A stretch of 60,602 nt of DNA, from assembly GCA_964438705.1 (NCBI GenBank), contig CAYTKQ010000019.1, forward strand, positions 1 to 60,602, read 5' to 3'. Under the pieces are notes generated by a model. That model had not been told where the DNA came from and did not search any database. It was given only the letters and a program-made list of their open reading frames with translations. The stretch is from Christensenella sp964438705. Lineage in GTDB: Bacteria > Bacillota > Clostridia > Christensenellales > Christensenellaceae. Position numbers and translations under genes: made by a program. This document shows, one piece after another, positions 60,536-60,602 of the stretch (positions within the stretch are counted from its first letter, which is position 1; each line of letters begins with the position of its first letter).

Positions 60536-60602
60536 TTGACAGGTGAAGGTGGTTTTGGTATTATAAATGAGCCGCAAAAAACGCGGCGAACCTTGAAAAA
60601 TC
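60536..60602 (+). promoter_or_regulatory. Strong promoter and probable rRNA operon leader (cut by window edge)
   Basis: A perfect TTGACA is followed after 17 bp by TATTAT. The transcript would contain GCGGCGAACCTTGAAAA, which resembles the CTTGAAAA-type leader element found upstream of 16S rRNA in many Firmicutes. The rRNA itself is outside the window. Confidence 0.5.

Overview
The window looks like a chromosomal segment of a Gram-positive, strictly fermentative anaerobe of the class Clostridia. A Christensenellales-like genome would fit, but I cannot fix the family from sequence alone. Grounds: strong AGGAGG-type ribosome binding sites, several TTG/GTG starts, the tilS-hpt-ftsH order, an AddAB recombination nuclease, a LytR-CpsA-Psr wall ligase, an EFR1 flavodoxin-ferredoxin, a mono-cluster ferredoxin, and a rubredoxin/flavodiiron oxygen-defence set with no respiratory genes. 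Intrinsic terminators are frequent and clear, so transcription units can be read almost directly.

Layout. 1-4167: a large secreted repeat protein on the minus strand that runs off the left edge, then a gap with orphan terminators. 4168-17993: housekeeping (tilS, hpt, ftsH, PHP phosphoesterase, prs), a PTQ-repeat surface protein, a phosphohexomutase, an MreB-like protein, an LCP protein, ferredoxin, a VOC protein and a Gfo/Idh oxidoreductase. 18333-26426: pckA, an HD-GYP protein, a decayed XRE regulator, tRNA-Val(CAC), galM, a CtpE-like P-type ATPase and an EFR1 protein. 26648-34231: rhaB, a three-gene ABC ATPase / membrane-anchored protein / FtsX-type permease operon whose leader RNA can fold in alternative ways, an SGNH hydrolase, an anchored solute-binding protein and a small conserved protein. 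34344-41671: addB, addA and a membrane protein.

41851-53723 is the most unusual block. A divergently transcribed regulator fuses a LacI-type repressor to a complete MalE-like solute-binding domain. It faces an eight-gene operon: an Anabaena-sensory-rhodopsin-transducer (ASRT) family protein, a creatininase-family hydrolase, a RbsC-type permease, a sugar-type binding lipoprotein, a permease fused to a double ATPase, a Gfo/Idh/MocA dehydrogenase, a DUF4432 aldose-epimerase-like protein, and an M24-fold protein that has lost metal ligands as metal-free creatinase has. I read it as an uptake and catabolic system for an unidentified sugar-like, possibly nitrogen-containing, compound. It is the best candidate for an undescribed system here.

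53722-60602: lplA, a PHP protein, DUF1858-rubredoxin-flavodiiron genes, a DUF4214 secreted protein behind a perfect 20-bp palindromic promoter element, an internally deleted IS200 transposase, a lipoprotein, and at the right edge a strong promoter with what looks like a ribosomal RNA leader.
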